Assembly: GCA_900095095.1 (NCBI GenBank)
Contig: FMBT01000579.1
Coordinates: 1-45,226 of the forward strand
From: Fragilariopsis cylindrus CCMP1102
Taxonomy: Eukaryota; Bacillariophyta; Bacillariophyceae; Bacillariales; Bacillariaceae
Direction of reading: 5' to 3'
Length of the DNA stretch: 45,226 nt
Shown one piece after another: positions 29,451 to 39,988 of this stretch. The translations under genes and the position numbers were made by a program. The first letter of the stretch is position 1; every line of letters starts with the position of its first letter. The notes beneath the pieces are model-generated. The model did no database searches. It worked only from the letters and a program-made list of their open reading frames with translations, and was not told the DNA's origin.

Positions 29451-31025
29451 ATGAATAATAATAATTTGAATAATAATCTTCAAACAATCCGGGAAAGAGA
29501 AGGAGGAGGAGATGACAACGACGAAAGTAAGCAATTGTCGTCCCAGTCCCAGCAGCAGAACAACAACGATGACTCCGTTAGTAACATTCCTTCTGTTGAA
29601 GATGATAGTTGTAACGATGTATTGTTTGATGATGAATTCAATAACAGTTACAGCAACAGTAACAACGAAAGTAACGAAAACGATCCACCAAATAATAATG
29701 ATTCAACAACGGCATTACAAGAACAATATAATATGATGATCCATATGACATTAGAATTAGTACGTGATATGACAATTGTTAAGAAAAATGATAATGTTAT
29801 AACATCGTATGGTATGAAAGGAACATTAATTACCAGGAAAAATAGTAATGGTAGTATGGAAATTAAACTACCAAATTTTGGTACATTATATCATCGTCAA
29901 CCAGAAATGGTACATAAAAATTTATCACCCTCGGATTATGAACAAGCCATGGATCATTTAGAACAAGTACGTAAATTAGGTTTCACAATCCAATGTCAAC
30001 AATGGAATGTACCAGTCATTGATGAAGTCTGTGTACCATGTTTATTTGATAAACCATATTGTAGTAGTACAACTAACCCAAAAAACGGGATAAGTAAAAG
30101 TAATAAAGATGGAATGAATAATAGTAAAACAATAGCAAGTCAAGAGGTAATAAATAGTAAAAATAGAGAAAAAGCTGTTGCAAAAAAATCAAAACGATCA
30201 TGGTTCTCATCAATAACACGTGGTTCATCGTCATCATCATCATCATCGTCACCAGGAAGTGGTGGAGGTGGACCACAAAGTTCATTAGTAAAGGATGAAA
30301 CAAGTGGGAAATTAAAGAAGAAAAAGAAATCAACTAAGACAAAATTTTGTGACGTATGTGGTAATCCTGTTTGTTCCAAACATATTATACCATCTACAGG
30401 CGGACAACAATTTAGAATGTGTGTCGATTGTCAATTTGATTTCACACAAATGGTTGAATCCACTAGTTCCAATAAAATGACAATGAAAGGTCGTAATAAG
30501 AGTAAGAATAATAATGCAAGTAATGGTAGTAATGGTAGTGCTGGTAGTTTACTAGATTTAGATCATATACCGCAATTGAAACAAACATTAGATCGATTAT
30601 TAACATACTATACAAGAATGGCATTACAATTAACATTTTGTGTACCGAATTTATGTGAATTAGCCAATCGATTAACAGTAAAGGAACGATCGAATTCACA
30701 AATACAATTAGGTACAGGTGGTGTCTCATTTGTGGGTGCCGCGTTAGGTGTAGCAGGGGCCTGTGCCATGCTCACACCAGCGGGTCCTGCATTATTATTA
30801 GCGGCTGTGGCCACTTCCGCCAGTTCCGCGGCGATACAAGGTGGACATATGGCCTATAGTAAAGGATTTGATATGAGTCAAAAAGAAACCAATCAATTAG
30901 CGGATCGTATTTTAGGTTGGCATGGATTATGTTTAGGTATATTAGATGCATTGGAACAATTACGACAAACATTATTACAACAAATATTTGCTATCACTGC
31001 TGCCGAATTAGAAAAAATCTCTTGA
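29451..31025 (+). CDS. Zinc-cluster protein with glycine-rich hydrophobic segment (N-terminal, intact part)
   Basis: 524 residues from the ATG at 29451 (the frame is open slightly further upstream but has no earlier ATG nearby). The N-terminal 100 residues are Asn/Ser/Asp-rich. A conserved-looking block follows (SYGMKGTLITRKNSNG, LPNFGTLYHRQPEMVHKNLS, YEQAMDHLEQVRKLGF) with VCVPCLFDKPYC. A zinc cluster lies near residues 300-326, CDVCGNPVCSKH ... MCVDC, like half of a FYVE/RING-type site. Towards the end is a Gly/Ala-rich hydrophobic stretch (VGAALGVAGACAMLTPAGPA, LLLAAVATSA) that could insert in or lie on membranes. The frame stops at 31023-31025, but recognisable coding sequence continues in other frames to 31740, so the true protein is longer and the gene is broken or mis-assembled. 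No family name can be given. Confidence 0.65.
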   Translation: MNNNNLNNNLQTIREREGGGDDNDESKQLSSQSQQQNNNDDSVSNIPSVEDDSCNDVLFDDEFNNSYSNSNNESNENDPPNNNDSTTALQEQYNMMIHMTLELVRDMTIVKKNDNVITSYGMKGTLITRKNSNGSMEIKLPNFGTLYHRQPEMVHKNLSPSDYEQAMDHLEQVRKLGFTIQCQQWNVPVIDEVCVPCLFDKPYCSSTTNPKNGISKSNKDGMNNSKTIASQEVINSKNREKAVAKKSKRSWFSSITRGSSSSSSSSSPGSGGGGPQSSLVKDETSGKLKKKKKSTKTKFCDVCGNPVCSKHIIPSTGGQQFRMCVDCQFDFTQMVESTSSNKMTMKGRNKSKNNNASNGSNGSAGSLLDLDHIPQLKQTLDRLLTYYTRMALQLTFCVPNLCELANRLTVKERSNSQIQLGTGGVSFVGAALGVAGACAMLTPAGPALLLAAVATSASSAAIQGGHMAYSKGFDMSQKETNQLADRILGWHGLCLGILDALEQLRQTLLQQIFAITAAELEKIS

Positions 31026-31740
31026 AAAATTCGAATGGTACTACTATTGCTGATAATGTTACTAACGATAAAAAATTAAACAACAACAAAAGCAAATGCA
31101 TTGATATTGAAACAAGTATTAAATAGTAGAAGTCATGTCAATAACACTTTAAGTAATAAAAGCACATCCGGACAATCGTTGGAAGTATTGAACACGTTAG
31201 CATTAGGTAGTTACCATACAACGAGACATGGATTAACTGGTGTAGTAAGTTCCTTTTTACATTCTCTCATTCTTTCGTTTCTTCTGCATTGTATGCAAAC
31301 GACAACAGTCCTCTCTTAATTTCCCCTTACACTTCGTGTTTTCCTTTTTATGTTATTCTTTGCTCTAATTTTTTCGTTCGTCTCAATTCAAAAAAAAACA
31401 GGGTCTCTCCGCTTCTTTTGGAGCATCATACTCTCAGATGATCAGTACATCTATTCAAACAGTACCCGTTGTTGTGCAGCTTTTTCAGTAGGCTGTATGG
31501 CAATGGATGCGTCCAATGTCGCATCGACGTTAAAAAAATTACAAAAACCAACAGCCAAGGCGGTTGCCTTACATGAAGTTGAAAAATCATTTTCATCGCA
31601 AATACCGGCTACAATCCAATATGAAGTCGAGGCGTTACTTGGTGCCATTAATGATTTGAAGGGAACGGCAGGAAGAAGTTCAACGTAATCAACAACAAGA
31701 TTTAATTGAAAAAGAATTGGATGAACTAAATTTTCTATAG
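31026..31740 (+). pseudogene. Frameshifted C-terminal part of the 29451 gene
   Basis: After the stop at 31025 protein-like segments continue in shifting frames. NLLKNSNGTTIADNVTND (frame change at the A-run 31012-31017) is followed by LKQVLNSRSHVNNTLSNKST and ALGSYHTTRHGLTGV (change near 31088-31091). A proper intron follows (31245-31401, GTAAGT...ACAG) joining to GLSASFGASYSQMISTSIQT. AAFSVGCMAMDASNVASTLK appears after a one-base loss near 31474, then QEEVQRNQQQDLIEKELDEL to TAG at 31740 after a change near 31660. The Gly/Ala-rich segments on both sides of the breaks resemble each other in style, supporting a single original gene. Confidence 0.6.
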
Positions 31741-31947
31741 TACAAAAATTACAAAACAAAACAAAAAAATCTGCAGTCAACAACAGCAAACACACCTTGA
31801 TAATAGAAAAAGAGTCTGAAGGAATTCAAGATCGTTCATAATAATAACAACAGCAACAAAAAGAAAAATGATATATTAATTCAGCGGTCTGTTTCCAGCC
31901 TGTGAATACGCAATTGATGAATAATAATTAAAGAATATATAGTACTG

Positions 31948-31984
<37 letters not shown>

Positions 31985-32824
31985 TATTTCGTAGTAGCTT
32001 TAAAAAAAACTATTCAACTTACAGCTTGATCTATTTGGGGATACTTCTTCAAATCTTAGCATCAGTGTTCATAAAACTACATTGTACAATTACTTGATTA
32101 ATGCAGTGGCTGTAGATATATGTGTACCAACCCCCCTCTACCCCCAGAAGAAGAAGAAGAAGAAGAGGAGGATATGAGGTCCTATCTACCTACTATGAGG
32201 CCCCCACCATACCCTCAGACAAACTTGTTTGAAAAGCAACTGAATTTCCTCCTAGCATGGCACTTTATTACTCTATAATTTAAAGAAGGGGGGAAGTCAA
32301 ATGTTTGCTGCATAGCTGCAGTTGATCATACATTAACTTAGCAATCAAGAAGTACAAGATGGAAAAGGCAAAAGGTGCACAGTACTTTTCTTCATAGTAA
32401 TGTGATGGTGATGATGAAATGACTGGAAATCTTCCAAATCACTACGTTGTAGAAACAAAGCACAACACTCACTAAGATGATGGTGTGAGTTCTAAGTTCT
32501 TACTACATTGATTGTATCAAGTTTTCAAAAAGGAAGGATTGCAAGCTACAATGTAGTGAAAATAGGGAGCACCGCGGCGTGATTCAAGCAGTCACGATCG
32601 ATAATCTAGTCACGAAACGACTGGAAAGATTGCACAAGCAAACCTCACCTTTTCATCGCCAGTTCCCAGATCACAAACACGCAAATATAGAACTCAAAAC
32701 TCAAACAAAAATCGCTCTCCTCGAAAATCTCAATCGCTTCATAAAACCTTGCTTGTTTCATAGTCGTACCTCTAGCTAGTTTAGTATAGAACGACGTAAT
32801 AAGTAAACGAAAGAGAGCGATATC
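31741..32824. other. Gene-poor spacer with simple repeats
   Basis: A (TA)n tract (31950-31980) and an (AGA)n tract (32146-32166). The middle (about 32030-32560) has few trinucleotide repeats and no open frame of interest. It resembles the 6300-7500 spacer in texture and may be old mobile-element DNA (weak impression). Confidence 0.5.
31950..31980. repeat. (TA)n microsatellite
   Basis: About 15 uninterrupted TA units in the 3' spacer. Confidence 0.9.
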
Positions 32825-33937
32825 ATGTGTCTGGTTAGCCCGGTTCACGCTATCAATGACGACGACTCAGTCTCCACTGCAGACGAAGTCGACGTCAACG
32901 ACAGAATTGAACTATCGACACAAAACGAAGTATCAAAATACCTCTGCCATATCGACATTTTTGCCAACACTGGCCATTCAATGTTTTATCGAGGAGAAGC
33001 TTTGGTTGCACTAGATACTATGGGAAAATGGGCCTACTCTGAAGACTCAACTTTTTTTGACGACTTTGATACGTTCGGTGGAGTTGCAAGAGTTTTGTAT
33101 TTTCTACGGACGGTCACCGATAATGAGACATGCGAAAGGGTAGTCCGTATGAAGTTCATCAGGAAAGCGGTACGTCTTACTGCCCGGGTATGCTTTCTTG
33201 GGGTAGACGAAACCATCATGGATATTGTCAAGAACAACGCAAGGAATGCTGTATATGTTGGTGGAATTGAAACCCTGCTTCTTGCGAGTAATGAGTGTAA
33301 GGCTGATACGTCAAATAGCGGTTCAACGCTGAAGATCACTTCGTTGATCTGGTATACATTGTCGAGCGTTACCTGTCTTGCTGGAGATATGATTGTACAC
33401 GAGCGAGCCTATTGTATATTTATTTGCTGTGTTGATATCATTGGCCATCTCAGATCAGTGACAGATCCTTTGACATACGAAATTTTATGTGATGTACTTG
33501 ATACTTTAAATAATATAATGGTAGTGGATCACATAGATTTGACTAAAGAGTTCAAAGGAAAAGCCATCCTTTCCAAATGCTTTGAGATCTTCAAAAAGGA
33601 TGGTACGATGTTCAGATGCGAGAACGGCGAAATAATGTCAGCAGTCATTGACTTTTTGGATACGTGCCAACGCATGAAGCTATTGAATGGGGATTCGGAT
33701 CAGGAAAGCTTCGTTTATATTTGTGTCATCGGACTAAAAGAATTCCCTGCAAATGGTGCAATTCGAAAGAAAGCTGTCAAGTTACTCTATACTGCATACT
33801 CAACTATCTATGACAAAAAGATCTTTGAAAGGGCGGATACGATGGTTGGCCTTGCTCCGCTATTGACTTCGGAGGATATCGACGAAGTTGAGAAAGACAA
33901 TGTGCGTGGGCTTATGTGTAAAATCTTAGCATTGTAG
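32825..33937 (+). CDS. Armadillo-like helical repeat protein
   Basis: 370 residues, starting MCLVSPVHAINDDDS. After an acidic N-terminus (10-35) the chain is a continuous series of helices without low complexity, with ARM/HEAT-like alternation: GEALVALDTMGKWA, FGGVARVLYFLRTVTDNET, FIRKAVRLTARVCFLG, then NARNAVYVGGIETLLLASNE. A further set follows, ending NGAIRKKAVKLLYTAYS. The phrase NARNAVYVGGIETLLLA is close to the conserved core of ARM repeats (NK..V...GGI..LL). ARM arrays bind extended peptides or protein partners. Its base composition is less AT-biased than its neighbours and it lacks codon microsatellites. A second ARM-type gene occurs at the right end of the window. Partner and process unknown; fold moderately sure. 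Confidence 0.72.
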   Translation: MCLVSPVHAINDDDSVSTADEVDVNDRIELSTQNEVSKYLCHIDIFANTGHSMFYRGEALVALDTMGKWAYSEDSTFFDDFDTFGGVARVLYFLRTVTDNETCERVVRMKFIRKAVRLTARVCFLGVDETIMDIVKNNARNAVYVGGIETLLLASNECKADTSNSGSTLKITSLIWYTLSSVTCLAGDMIVHERAYCIFICCVDIIGHLRSVTDPLTYEILCDVLDTLNNIMVVDHIDLTKEFKGKAILSKCFEIFKKDGTMFRCENGEIMSAVIDFLDTCQRMKLLNGDSDQESFVYICVIGLKEFPANGAIRKKAVKLLYTAYSTIYDKKIFERADTMVGLAPLLTSEDIDEVEKDNVRGLMCKILAL

Positions 33938-34161
33938 ACGAATGATTCTGTAGAACTATTCTATAGCAAAAATGAATGATGGTGATATAGTGCATAGGTC
34001 GGTATCTAGACTACAATCGACCAATATGAACGGGGTGCCGATTAGGGAAGGTTGTTTTCAAAAAGCAAAATTATTGTAGATAAGTAAAAAATATTATTAG
34101 TTTTAATGTAGAGAATCTAAATTTCGTGTAGGAATCTTTCTTGTTTCTTTCCATTTCTGTT

Positions 34162-35154
34162 TTACCGGAACATTTTCCTTCTATTTTGTCGTCGGTCCTG
34201 TCGTGCTTTACGATTACCTTGAATCGTATCACGTACAGTATCAATGTTACCGTTTTCTAAATCCCGTCGTATTCCTTCAATGTTATCTTCCATCGCACGT
34301 TTTTCATCACCTAATACATCACCAGCACCATCAACCAATACTGCTTTAATTTGTTGACGTTTATCATAATCTTTTAGATCAGATAACTGTGTAACACCCG
34401 CATCTTGTAATGCCTTACGTAGTAGTTGAAGTAATTTCAAGAAAGGATAATCTTCCACTTCGGCCATTTCTGTTTGTTCACCATCAGCAACAAAATTAAA
34501 TGGTAAATCCAACACAGAACCACTATGACAACAATCCATTAAGCATGTTAATGTTGTACCACGGGGCATAGCACAAACTAAGTGCCTGTACAATTCATCA
34601 TCAATTATTTGTCCTGCAATATGAAAATCAACAGGAACTAATGTAGAATTATATCCTGATTCTTCCTGTCCTGTTTCATCTTTAACACGACCACCATGTC
34701 CAGAATAATGTACAAATGCTATATCACCAGCTTGACACTTACGTGTTAGGTCTGTAAGTGCGTTCATTATATTGCCTCTGGTTGGATCGGTATGTTTCCC
34801 ACCATCATCCATTAATATAGTTATATTCTTTGATTGTACATTACCAACATCCATTATGTACTTACGTATATTCTGTACATCATTATGACAACCACTTAAT
34901 TGACCTTGCTTATGCGATGTGTAATTGATACCAATCAATACAGCATATCGTGTTCCTTGTTTACTTTTATTAGTAGACATCATATCAAATGGCTGATTAA
35001 TATCTATACGGCGACTACTTGATAATTGTGGTATCTGTTCGAAACCACCTGATTTAATTACATCACGTGTTTGTAAAAATACATCCATAAATGTTAAATG
35101 TTTACTTGAATTCTGATGTTCCTTATAAACGACTTTGTTTTGTTTGTAGAAAAA

Positions 35155-35185
<31 letters not shown>

Positions 35186-35493
35186 TAGACGCAGAATGGA
35201 ATTCTAGAGATGACGGAGATAGAAAAAGAAAGAGAGAGAGAGAGAGAGGAGAACTCGATTGGTTGTAGCCACTAAGATTCTATAATAAACAACATACCTT
35301 GAAGTATAGCAGACGTACACGCTCCACCTGAACGTCCAGCTGGATCTGGTAAATTAAATGAACCAACATTATTAACATCAGCAGATGTTTGTTCATCATG
35401 ACAACCACTAATCATTCTTACATCAGCAGGAATCGCTTCTTCTGCTTGTTCGTCGAACGACAACAAATCTCCGTTGTGGTCTGTATTACTCAT
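34162..35493 (-). CDS. Type III metacaspase (p10 domain before p20), two exons
   Basis: A Cys peptidase of the C14 clan that cuts after Arg/Lys. Exon 1 is 35298-35493 and exon 2 is 34162-35132, phase-1 intron with GTATGT donor and ACAAAG acceptor, 388 residues. Residues 27-115 are the p10 subunit: [27 protein letters not shown], then across the splice a helix [17 protein letters not shown] and [17 protein letters not shown]. The p20 subunit follows (127-280): [10 protein letters not shown], the catalytic His in HYSGHGG (His211) and the catalytic Cys in DCCHSGS (Cys267). The C-terminal ~110 residues are charged and helical. Metacaspases act in stress responses and programmed cell death of algae and are usually Ca2+-dependent. 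In plants and fungi p20 comes first; the reversed order is diagnostic of type III. An additional upstream coding stretch is possible (35503-35640). Confidence 0.92.
35133..35297 (-). other. Metacaspase intron
   Basis: 165-nt GT-AG intron splitting the p10 domain. It contains a (GA)n and a (GAA)n tract when read on the plus strand (about 35147-35176 and 35230-35250). Confidence 0.85.
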
Positions 35494-36099
35494 AGTACTA
35501 GCTATCTAGCTGTGGCAGCAGTATCTCTTGTTGTACCGTCACCAAAACTACGAGCAGTGGCACTTGTTGTTGTTGTTATTGCCGCCCCCGTCACTAATGC
35601 TAATACTTTTTCTAAGCCCGATTGGAATGAATATTTTCACCTGTAAATCAATTAGATAATCCAAAATCTTCTTTCAAGTCTTTTTTACTCTCAACTCGTG
35701 TCTGTATCTTTTCTTTTCACATCACAGATGTTGTGCACGTACATTTCGCATTTTGTGGTAGATTTTAATGGTTCAACACGCTTTTATCGTGTTAATTTTC
35801 AACTGACAGCGCGTTCGAATCAAATCGTGCGTTCGTTGGCCGAAGTACAGTGTGTTCAATGTATTCGTTTTCGTTTTTGGGCCTGACCGAAGATTGCATC
35901 ACTAATTAATTAGTCCGTCAAATCGAGGAACAAAGGAATACTGTACGAATTACAATTACAGTACAACTAGATAATGCTAAAAGAGTGAAGTAATTTGGAT
36001 CAAAGAAATCTCACTTGTTCTCACAATTCTAGAATCGAATCTATATCATCTACAAAATCAATCACAAAATAATTCAAAGCAAAACAAAACAAAATAATC
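35494..36099. other. Divergent promoter region of the metacaspase and the secreted-protein gene
   Basis: Mostly non-coding, but 35503-35640 on the minus strand has a coding-like stretch (SGLEKVLALVTGAA ... ARSFGDGTTRDTAATA) ending 20 bp before the metacaspase ATG; see findings. Just upstream of it is a good splice acceptor, CTAATTGATTTACAG (minus). Confidence 0.5.
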
Positions 36100-37008
36100 A
36101 TGAAGTTTACTGCTGCTGCAATTACCTTGTTAGGTTTCACTACGTTCTACTCTACCATTGACGGTGTTGAGGGGGATGAACTGAAGCTACATGCACGTGA
36201 AAAGATGCAAAAAGATAAAGCTGAACGTCAACTTCAAGCAAATGGTGCTGGTTCAGTCTATTCACGTGGATACATTTGTATTACTAGACAACAAGATTTT
36301 GCTTTTGTTATTCCTCAACAAAAGAGTATTGTTCCAGAAGAAGAGAGACTGAAACAACTTAATTTCTTAGGTTCATCAACAATCCAATCGGGTGGTATCT
36401 ATGATCCAGCTGATATACGAATTGTTGACCGTTTGGGTACATCTGCAGCTGATAATTTTGATTTGGATGATACTGATAGTAGTAGTGGTGATGGGGGGCA
36501 ACAAAATCGAGCACAATTTGCTGGACAACGTCAACCAAGATTCATTCCACAAAAGGATCCAGGATTCTTCTTTAATGGTGAATGTGTTGCAACACAAGTT
36601 GCAGGATTTCAAATTCTAGGACATTCATGTTTACTTAACCTATGTTTAGGTGGTGGTGGATACAATTGTTTAGCCATTTATGCTGGATCGAAATTTGTTT
36701 TTAATCCATTGGAACAAATTCTTTTTTCTCCTACTACCTTTTCTTTTGATACATCAAATAATGCAGGTGAAATTGTTCCTTCATTACCGCCAAGCTATCC
36801 AGGAACCATCATTGGTGGTACTGGTTCGTTTATTGGTGCTGTTGGGTATGTTGATGTTACAACTATTACTGGTAGGACTTTAACTCCCGCCATTGCTTTT
36901 GATGATAATGATGATGATCTTTCAGCACTCGCTCCCTTCGACCAAGCTGGATATATTACCCAAAAGATTAACGTGGTAACAAATGTTCCTCTTCCTGTAG
37001 CTCCATAA
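36100..37008 (+). CDS. Secreted protein with AOC/dirigent-like motif
   Basis: 302 residues with a clear signal peptide (MKFTAAAITLLGFTTFYSTI, cleavage probably near DGVEG, ~25). The middle holds a Gly/Asp/Gln-rich linker (~125-150). The C-terminal half is strand-rich: GECVATQVAGFQILGHSCL, CLGGGGYNCLAIYAG, then PGTIIGGTGSFIGAVGYVDV. The GGTG.F.GA.GYV phrase is typical of allene oxide cyclase-like and dirigent-like beta-barrels, where it forms the strand before the last hairpin. The secreted location and barrel-like half suggest an extracellular or frustule/cell-wall role, but no catalytic assignment is possible. Four cysteines (C58 and the C-terminal cluster) may form disulphides. The 3' gene neighbour is the SWEET transporter, convergent. 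Confidence 0.72.
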   Translation: MKFTAAAITLLGFTTFYSTIDGVEGDELKLHAREKMQKDKAERQLQANGAGSVYSRGYICITRQQDFAFVIPQQKSIVPEEERLKQLNFLGSSTIQSGGIYDPADIRIVDRLGTSAADNFDLDDTDSSSGDGGQQNRAQFAGQRQPRFIPQKDPGFFFNGECVATQVAGFQILGHSCLLNLCLGGGGYNCLAIYAGSKFVFNPLEQILFSPTTFSFDTSNNAGEIVPSLPPSYPGTIIGGTGSFIGAVGYVDVTTITGRTLTPAIAFDDNDDDLSALAPFDQAGYITQKINVVTNVPLPVAP

Positions 37009-37496
37009 AGAAAAGGAAAAACTACAAAGGTAAAAAATGCAAGACCAACATTGTTTATTCAACATCAATCAATCAACAAAAGAAAAGAGAAATATACATT
37101 GAAAAAAGGACTTTATTAATATTATTTCTCTAACTGAAACTTTATATAAGACATTATTTTTCATATCATTCATCATCTATTGGATAGTATGTTTAAAATA
37201 GTATCTTCGTGTTATGTTAGCCGTTTGCTTTGGTCACGTCCTTCCTTCCTTCCTCCTTCCTCGTCATCATCAGTTAAAACAGCAAAATATCATCAGAACA
37301 ACAACAATAACAACAACAACAACGCTATATTCATCCATCATCATCGTTGTCGTCGTCGTCATTCTAATAGGATAAATAATCTATTCTTCTACATCATCTA
37401 AATTACTTAACAACTCCCCCCTGATATTGCCTGTTTTTTTTGGCTGATTGATTGATTATTCAAGATCAAAATCAAAATCAATGAATATCAATACTT
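37009..37496. other. Spacer between convergent genes
   Basis: 3' flanks with a CAACAACAATAACAAC-type run near 37299-37322. No gene. Confidence 0.6.
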
Positions 37497-38866
37497 TCAA
37501 ACATCAACAATAGTAGTAGTGACATCCGTATGATGCTGTTGCTGTTCAGTAGTAATAGCAGTAATTTTCGATTCCGATGTTGAAGATGATCGAGGAAATA
37601 TAAGATATAATATAAATTGTATTAGACCAAGCAAGACACCTAATCCATTGGGTACATATATAAATGGATCATTAATTTGTGGTGCCACTGCATACGCTGT
37701 CCAAAATATCGAACATAATGTATTAGTGATCATTGTTGGTACATGTAACGTGTTATTCTGTTTTGTTTTTAGGACTGTTTGAATGGCACTTAATGGTGCA
37801 CCATAAAAAAAAATTAAATTGATATTGACTATATATCCAACAATCAGTTGTGGTATATTAGTATTATTAGAACTTGTATCGTCAGTATCAACATCAGCAT
37901 TACTACTAGTATTAATTATAACACTATAAAAACCAATACCACTTAATACTAATGTCCATAATACTATAATACCCATAATCAGACGTTCGTGTGGTGTCTT
38001 TGCTGGTGTGGTTTGGGATGTGACATCCCAAATAACTTTGGCCCAATCCTTAGTATTATTATTTGTATTAGTATTCGCTGCTACCTGTGGTAGTGGTGAT
38101 GATGTTTCATCTGCAGTTTCAGTATTTGTACTACTACCGAAATGATTAATTTTTCGTGATATCTCTTCAGTCTTTTTATTATTGTCTCTGTCGTAATCGT
38201 TGTCATCGTTGTCAATAACAACAACTTCGTCATCATCATTGTCGTTGTCATCATCATTTACATTCAATAACGCTAACTGTTGAGAAGCTTGCTGTAACTG
38301 CTGTGATTGTGTCAAATAATTCACAATAGAGGTTCTTGCTAGTTGTTGATGATGATAGGAATATAACAATTTGACGGCACCTAAATTTAACCAACAGGAT
38401 ATTAAAAATCCAGGATAATTGGCCCAAAATATAAACCAATTCTAAATTATTGTGTATGTTTCGTTGTTTGTGTGTGTGTTTTTGTAGAAATAAATTAGAG
38501 GAATAGAAACGTTAGTGTGAGTATTTACAATGAAGTTGTAATAAGTAATGGATTGATTCTTTCCTTCCTTCCTTCCTTCCTTCCTTTGTTATTATGACGT
38601 TATTTTTTTGCCTCGCACTCAAGTGGACTATTAAATTAACTACTTACATTTGTTATAATACCATAGGTGGTCCAACCGATACAATTTCCTAACATAAATG
38701 CCCATGGTGTGGGATTTAAATCACCTAATCCATTTTGACCTATTGATACAGCATTTTGTAAATCACGTAATGGTGCTGCAAACATGATATTCGCAAATAG
38801 TAATCCCAATGATGGACAGATATATTCGAAGATAATTTCTGTTGCACTCATTGTTATTATAACCAT
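37497..38866 (-). CDS. SWEET/MtN3 sugar transporter, two exons
   Basis: A facilitative sugar uniporter of the SWEET family. Exon 1 is 38648-38866 and exon 2 is 37497-38441; phase-0 intron with GTAAGT donor and AATTTAG acceptor. The protein is 387 residues, or 382 from a second ATG at 38851. Exon 1 gives the first MtN3 repeat (SLGLLFANIMFAAPLRDLQ, NPTPWAFMLGNCIGWTTYG), which continues over the splice into NNWFIFWANYPGFLISCWLN. The second repeat near the C-terminus is textbook: YIVNINLIFFYGAPLSAIQT, HVPTMITNTLCSIFW and DPFIYVPNGLGVLLGLIQF. Between the repeats lies an insertion of about 95 mostly Asp/Asn/Gln/Thr residues, partly encoded by microsatellites, which is unusual for SWEETs. Seven TM helices are expected. 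A fold-back element begins 345 bp upstream of the start codon. Confidence 0.93.
38442..38647 (-). other. SWEET intron
   Basis: 206-nt GT-AG intron carrying a (TTCC)n tract (38560-38585, plus strand). The junction restores the conserved segment TNNWFIFWAN. Confidence 0.88.
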
Positions 38867-39210
38867 GATTATATTAGTAGTCGAAGATCGAAGATCGAAG
38901 TTAAGGAAGTGGCTGAGTACAGTGAGTTTGAGTAGAAGTCGAAGTCGAAGTCGAGTCTCCTTCCTTCTTGCCTATAGGTTTCTTAATTGACTTGTTCTTG
39001 TTCTTGTTCTTGTTCTTTCTTGCCTGTACTTGCTTTTGCGTGTCAACGATCGACGGAAAGAAGAATGAGCGATACGTATTGCTTCAATGTTGGATACAGT
39101 ATGTTGTTTGTGATCGTAAAATCGTGACAACTGCTGATACACTGATACAACTAATTTGAGAAGTATAATAATCGTGGTCTGTTCAATAAAGACTGCATCA
39201 AGCATCGTTC
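38867..39210. other. SWEET upstream region
   Basis: Contains GAAGATC and GAAGTC short tandem units (38881-38956) and a (TTGTTC)n tract at about 38994-39020. No gene. Confidence 0.55.
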
Positions 39211-39289
39211 CAGGAACATCCTCGATTTGGAATAAAAACGGAAATCAGAAATATTCATAACCCCCCACTGCGCGTAATGAGTCAGTGAT

Positions 39290-39411
39290 GAGTCGAGCGC
39301 TCGACTCGGAGTCGAGTGATGAGTCGAGCGCTCGACTCATGAGTCGAGCGCTCGACTCGGAGTCGAGTGATGAGTCGAGCACTCGGCTCACTGAGTCGAG
39401 CCACTCGACTC
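39290..39411. repeat. Left palindromic minisatellite block
   Basis: Perfect 18-bp palindromes GAGTCGAGCGCTCGACTC at 39290-39307, 39321-39338 and 39341-39358, then variants with A or CC at the centre, linked by ATGAGT or GGAGTCGAGTGAT. Confidence 0.9.
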
Positions 39412-39988
39412 AAACGATTATTGGACTGGTCCAGTAAAACTTTTTCAGTACAAAGAGTTTTTGTCAGGGTGTCACATATGGTCTGTTGTTATGGTTGTTG
39501 CATGTTTCACATGATTAAAAATTATTTTCCATGTAAAATTGGAATGTAATAAATCGAAGCTCCATCAATATAAGACCATTTAATACAAACTTTATAGACG
39601 AAATATAGATATTTGTACTGTCAATTTAGACAAAAAGTTTTGGTGTGATTTGGTCATTTGGAAAATATTTTATGAGGATTTATGTAGGTGGCAGGCAATT
39701 CCTGGCGATTCGAATGTGCCTGCCAACCACAATAATCCTCATAGCATTTTTTCCAAATGACCAAATTCAACCAAAATTTTACGTGTTTGTTAAGAGTACA
39801 GATATCAATATTTCGTCTATATAGTTTGTATTAAATGGAGACATATTGGTGGAGCTTCGATTTATTATATCCCATTGTCATGATGATGGGATAATTTTTG
39901 TTGTTTGAATACAAGTGAAAACTTGTCGATATTTTTAGCGAGGACAGCCACAGGGCCAGGCAAAAGTTGAGTCGTATTCGAGTCCCAT

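Noticed and set aside
31245..31401. Possibility that all frame changes after 31025 are unrecognised introns
   Set aside because: Only this one interval has proper donor and acceptor sites; the other changes occur within a few bases at homopolymers with no GT-AG pair of usable length.
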